Origin: Streptomyces sp. NBC_01454
GTDB lineage: Bacteria; Actinomycetota; Actinomycetes; Streptomycetales; Streptomycetaceae
Assembly: GCF_036227565.1 (NCBI RefSeq)
Contig: NZ_CP109460.1
Coordinates: 3,162,001 to 3,226,000 of the forward strand
DNA: 64,000 nucleotides
Reading direction: 5' to 3'
The notes under the pieces were generated by a model, which was not told the DNA's origin, ran no database searches, and was given only the letters and a program-made list of their open reading frames with translations. The position numbers and the translations under genes were made by a program. Shown here one piece after another: positions 61,329-64,000 of this stretch. Position 1 is the first letter of the stretch. Each line of letters opens with the position of its first letter.

Positions 61329-63202
61329 TCACGCCCCCGGCAGCCGGAAGGCGTCGAGCGCGGTCTCGAGGTGGCGCCGGGCCTCGCCGCGCGCGCCGAG
61401 CGGGGCGGAGATCCACACCTCGACCGTCCGGCCGCGCTCGTCCCAGCTGAGGTCACAGGTGTACCGGGGGCCGCCGTCGTGCGCGCCGCCGTCCCGGACG
61501 AACTCCCACCGCCCGGCCCGCACTCCGTGGCGGGTGGTCCCGGTGACCCGGCCCCGGCGGTAACCGGGATAGTCGGCGGGACCCTGCGCGTCCGCCGCCC
61601 GCAGCGCGCCCAGCGGCCCCTGGGGCAGCTGCTTCCGCAGCCGGACGCCGAGAAGGAAGCGTCCGCCCCGGGAGGCGTAGGAGATCCGGCCGTGCGCGGA
61701 CGCGCGGGTGAAGCCGGCGGGTACGGCGATCACGAAGCCGGCCGGGTCGCGGACGAGCCGGTAGCCGGCCGGGAGGGTGCCGGTGGGCGCCGACGGCGGG
61801 GGTGCGGTGACCGTGCCGGTGGACTGCGCGCCGCCGGCGCCGGTGCTCCGTGCCGGAGCCGGGCCCGCGGTGAGCGAGGAGCGGCCGGGCCGGCCCGTGT
61901 GGTCGTCGGTCCCGCCGCGTTGCGTCAGCAGTACGGCGAGGCCCGCGCCCGTACCGCCGATCACCACCGCCGCCAGCGCGACCAGCAGGACGGTGCGGGT
62001 ACGGCCGGTGTGCGGGCGGGCGGCCGCGGCCAGCGCCCGGTCGTCGAACGCCGCCCGGATCGGGGTGGCCGGGGCGCGGCCGCCCGCCCGGCCGCCGGTC
62101 CGTCCGGCGCCGCCCGCGGCCGGGGCGGGACCACGGCCGGGCGGCGCCCCCGCGTCCAACGGGTCCTCGCTGGGCGGGTGTTCACCGGGCCGACCGCCGT
62201 CGGACCCGTCGCGCAGGGCGGCATGGGCGTCGGCATCGGCGTCGGCATTGGCGTCGTGCGGGGCCGCCGACCCGCCGGGGCGCCGTCCCCCGGTCCCCCC
62301 GCGCCCGCCGCGGCCTCGGCGGCGCGGCCGGCGCCCTGGCCGCGGCCGGACCCGCCCGCACCGCGCTCGGGGGCGCGGCCGGACCGCAGATAGCCGCGCA
62401 GCAGCTGCTCCGTCTCGGCGAGGCCCAGCCGGCGCCGCGGATCGCGCTCCAGCAGGCCGTCCACAACGGCGCGTAACGGGCGGGCGGCCTCGGGGAGTTG
62501 GATCTCCTCGTGCACGACGGCCCGCAGGACGGCACCCAGCGAGTCGCGGTGGAAGGGGGACGCGCCGCTGAGCGCGGCACACAGCAGCACCCCCAGCGAC
62601 CAGAGGTCGGCCTCGGGCCCCGTGCCGCCGCCGGCCATCCGCTCCGGCGCGGTGTATTCGGGCGAGCCGACGAAGCCGCCCGCGTCGGTCAGTGTCGTGA
62701 CGCCGGAGACCTGGGCGACGCCGAAGTCGGTGAGCACGACCCGGCCGGTGCCCGGCTCCATCAGGACGTTGGCGGGCTTGAGGTCGCGGTGCAGCACCCC
62801 GCGGGTGTGCGCGGCCCGCAGCGCGCCCAGCAGCGCGAGGCCGATGCGGGCCGCCTCGCGGGGCGCGACCGGTCCCCCGCTCCGCAGCCGGCCGGCCAGC
62901 GACGGCCCCTCGACCAGCTCCATCACGATCCACGGCCGGCCGTCCTGCTCGACGACGTCGTGCACCACGATCACATGGGGGTGCTGGATCCGGGCGACGG
63001 TCCGCGCCTCGCGCATCGCCCGCGCGCGCTGCACCCGCGCCCCGGGCTCGTCCGCGCCGAAGTGCAGTTCCTTCACGGCGACCCGGCGGCTCAACAGCTC
63101 GTCATGGGCGCGCCAGACGGTCCCCATCCCGCCACGGCCCAGCCGGACCTCCAGCCGGTAGCGGCCGCCGATCAGTCTGCCCTCGCCACCGACGATCCCC
63201 AT
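61329..63202 (-). pseudogene. Transmembrane Ser/Thr kinase interrupted by a frameshift
   Basis: The kinase domain starts at ATG 63202 (MGIVGGEGRLIGGRYRL) and reads through LGRGGMGTVW, HRDLKPANVLM (about 134), LTDFGVAQV and PEYTAPERM in one frame. Past about 62310 that frame becomes Pro/Arg-rich and ends at 61961. The next frame carries the acidic linker, the membrane helix TVLLVALAAVVIGGTGAGLAV and a sensor domain to 61329 (YRLVRDPAGFVIAVPAGF). The two halves match the intact kinase at 43029. The switch must lie in 62230-62320, near C5 (62287) and C6 (62295) runs. A sequencing error, a real mutation or programmed slippage are all possible. Confidence 0.8.
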
Positions 63203-63311
63203 GGCCCCATCTTGCCGCACCGCCTCCCGGCCGGCAGGGGTCGCGCCGTACGGACCGGCCATGGCGCGCGCACCCTGCCGCCGGCCCGGCCCGCTGTGAT
63301 CCACTGCTCCC

Positions 63312-63782
63312 ATGGAGGCAGTTGTGGCAAGTGTGGTGGCCGTCGTCGGCACCCTGCTGGGTTCCGGCATCACCCATTTCTTCCAGAGCCGGGCGACCGA
63401 CCGCAGCGAGCGGTTCGCCCGCGCGGAGCGGCTGCGGCAGGAGCGGATCGACGCGTACTGCGCCTACGCGGGGGCGCTGCTGGACTACCGGCGGGTCCTC
63501 GTCCACCGCTGGTTCGTGGTGCACGAGGACGAGCGCTGCGGCGAGGACACCCCGGAGCTGCGCGAGGAGATCTACAAGAATCGCTATGCGGCCCAAGAGG
63601 CCATGTTCCGGGCGCAGATGGTGACCGACGACCCGGAGATACTCGACCGCAGCGAGCAGGTGATGTCGGCGGTGACCGAATTGCACTGGGCGCCGGACCT
63701 CGAGGCGCTCACCGCGCTGCGGGCCACCACCCGCCAGGGCATCCGGGAGTACGTCACCGCCTCCTCCCGTCATGTGCGCTGA
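63312..63782 (+). CDS. Small N-terminally anchored protein of unknown function
   Basis: 156 residues starting MEAVVASVVAVVGTLLGSGITHFFQ, with a single N-terminal membrane helix. The rest is helical and charged, probably a coiled coil on the cytosolic side (RFARAERLRQERIDAYCAYAG and LREEIYKNRYAAQEAMFRAQM). No domain that I can name. Such proteins are frequent in Streptomyces. Divergent from the kinase gene; no operon partner is visible. Confidence 0.8.
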   Translation: MEAVVASVVAVVGTLLGSGITHFFQSRATDRSERFARAERLRQERIDAYCAYAGALLDYRRVLVHRWFVVHEDERCGEDTPELREEIYKNRYAAQEAMFRAQMVTDDPEILDRSEQVMSAVTELHWAPDLEALTALRATTRQGIREYVTASSRHVR

Positions 63783-63914
63783 TCATGCGAAACGGGAACC
63801 ACCCGACACACGGGGTGGAACCTCCACCGGCTCTCCCGCCGTCCTTGACACAGTGAGGCTGTTGTACGGGAAGGGCCGGTGCGACGGCCGCGGGCGGCGG
63901 AGCGGGGGTCGGTC

Positions 63915-64000
63915 ATGGTGATGCAGGACGGAGGAACGGTGGACGTCCGTCCGGGCCCCGACCCGGGCCGGGCCGCTCCGGAGCACCACGACGCCTATCT
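63915..64000 (+). CDS. Start of a gene running off the right edge
   Basis: ATG 63915 (MVMQDGGTVDVRPGPDP) opens a frame that stays open to the window end. The second ATG, at 63921, is also possible. TTGACA at 63846-63851 is a possible -35 element 64 bp upstream. Too short to identify. Confidence 0.5.
   Translation, partial: MVMQDGGTVDVRPGPDPGRAAPEHHDAY

Noticed and set aside
57517..61563. Very long open frame (about 1,350 codons) on the plus strand
   Set aside because: It lies antisense to the GMC oxidoreductase and ALDH genes. Such frames arise because third-position G/C bias leaves the complementary frame without stops.

Overview
The window is high-GC actinobacterial chromosome, almost certainly Streptomyces. 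The evidence is extreme G/C bias at third codon positions, frequent GTG starts, GGAGG-type ribosome sites, XRE/DUF5753 regulators, PspC-type sensor kinases, LAETG surface proteins and paired NlpC/P60 hydrolases. From memory (not checked here), the gene order mdh - folD - purHN - sucCD - icmB - pcrA - guaA matches the conserved core region around SCO478x-SCO482x of S. coelicolor. Most of the window is therefore core genome with a few accessory insertions.

Layout. 0-1.4 kb: a truncated XRE/DUF5753 regulator and a divergent small protein. 1.4-10.8 kb: mdh, a membrane-anchored XRE/DUF2690 protein, folD with a DUF3017 protein, two Pro/Tyr-rich small membrane proteins, purH-purN and a membrane protein. 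10.9-16 kb: a PerM-like membrane protein (DUF6350), an unusual sigma-like protein with a C-terminal membrane anchor, and sucD-sucC. 16.5-18.9 kb: two secreted low-complexity proteins. 18.9-27.5 kb: a five-gene cassette. On the minus strand lies MoxR ATPase - DUF5682 - VWA, with 4-bp gene overlaps. Divergent from it lies SWIM zinc finger - DUF5691. 27.5-38.7 kb: icmB, a lipase-like hydrolase, a repeat-rich M23 peptidase, pcrA, a c-di-AMP riboswitch with its NlpC/P60 gene, a second NlpC/P60 paralog and an esterase. 38.9-45 kb: a LuxR response regulator/PspC-kinase pair, a Ser/Thr kinase, a PspC membrane protein and a small partner. 45-53.2 kb: DoxX, membrane proteins, a histidine phosphatase, an intact IS1182-like element inserted exactly at the stop codon of a class II aldolase gene, a decayed IS5-like fragment and an SRPBCC protein. 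53.3-64 kb: guaA, an attenuated chorismate mutase, an LAETG surface protein, a GMC oxidoreductase, a succinate-semialdehyde dehydrogenase-like enzyme, a second Ser/Thr kinase broken by a frameshift, and two small or partial genes.

How the parts fit. The enzymes serve the TCA cycle (mdh, sucCD), one-carbon and purine synthesis (folD, purN, purH, guaA), aromatic amino acids (chorismate mutase) and acyl-CoA rearrangement (icmB). Much of the rest is envelope: cell-wall hydrolases, sensor kinases, PspC proteins and secreted repeat proteins.

The most interesting unit is the 18.9-27.5 kb cassette. Its divergent promoter region carries a perfect match to the LexA-independent DNA-damage promoter (RecA-NDp/PafBC type, TTGTCRGTG-N8-TAnnnT) in front of the SWIM gene. 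A near-perfect match faces moxR. The helicase gene pcrA, 10 kb away, carries another perfect match. This suggests that an AAA+ ATPase/VWA/TraB-TIKI-like/SWIM/helical-repeat system is induced by DNA damage.
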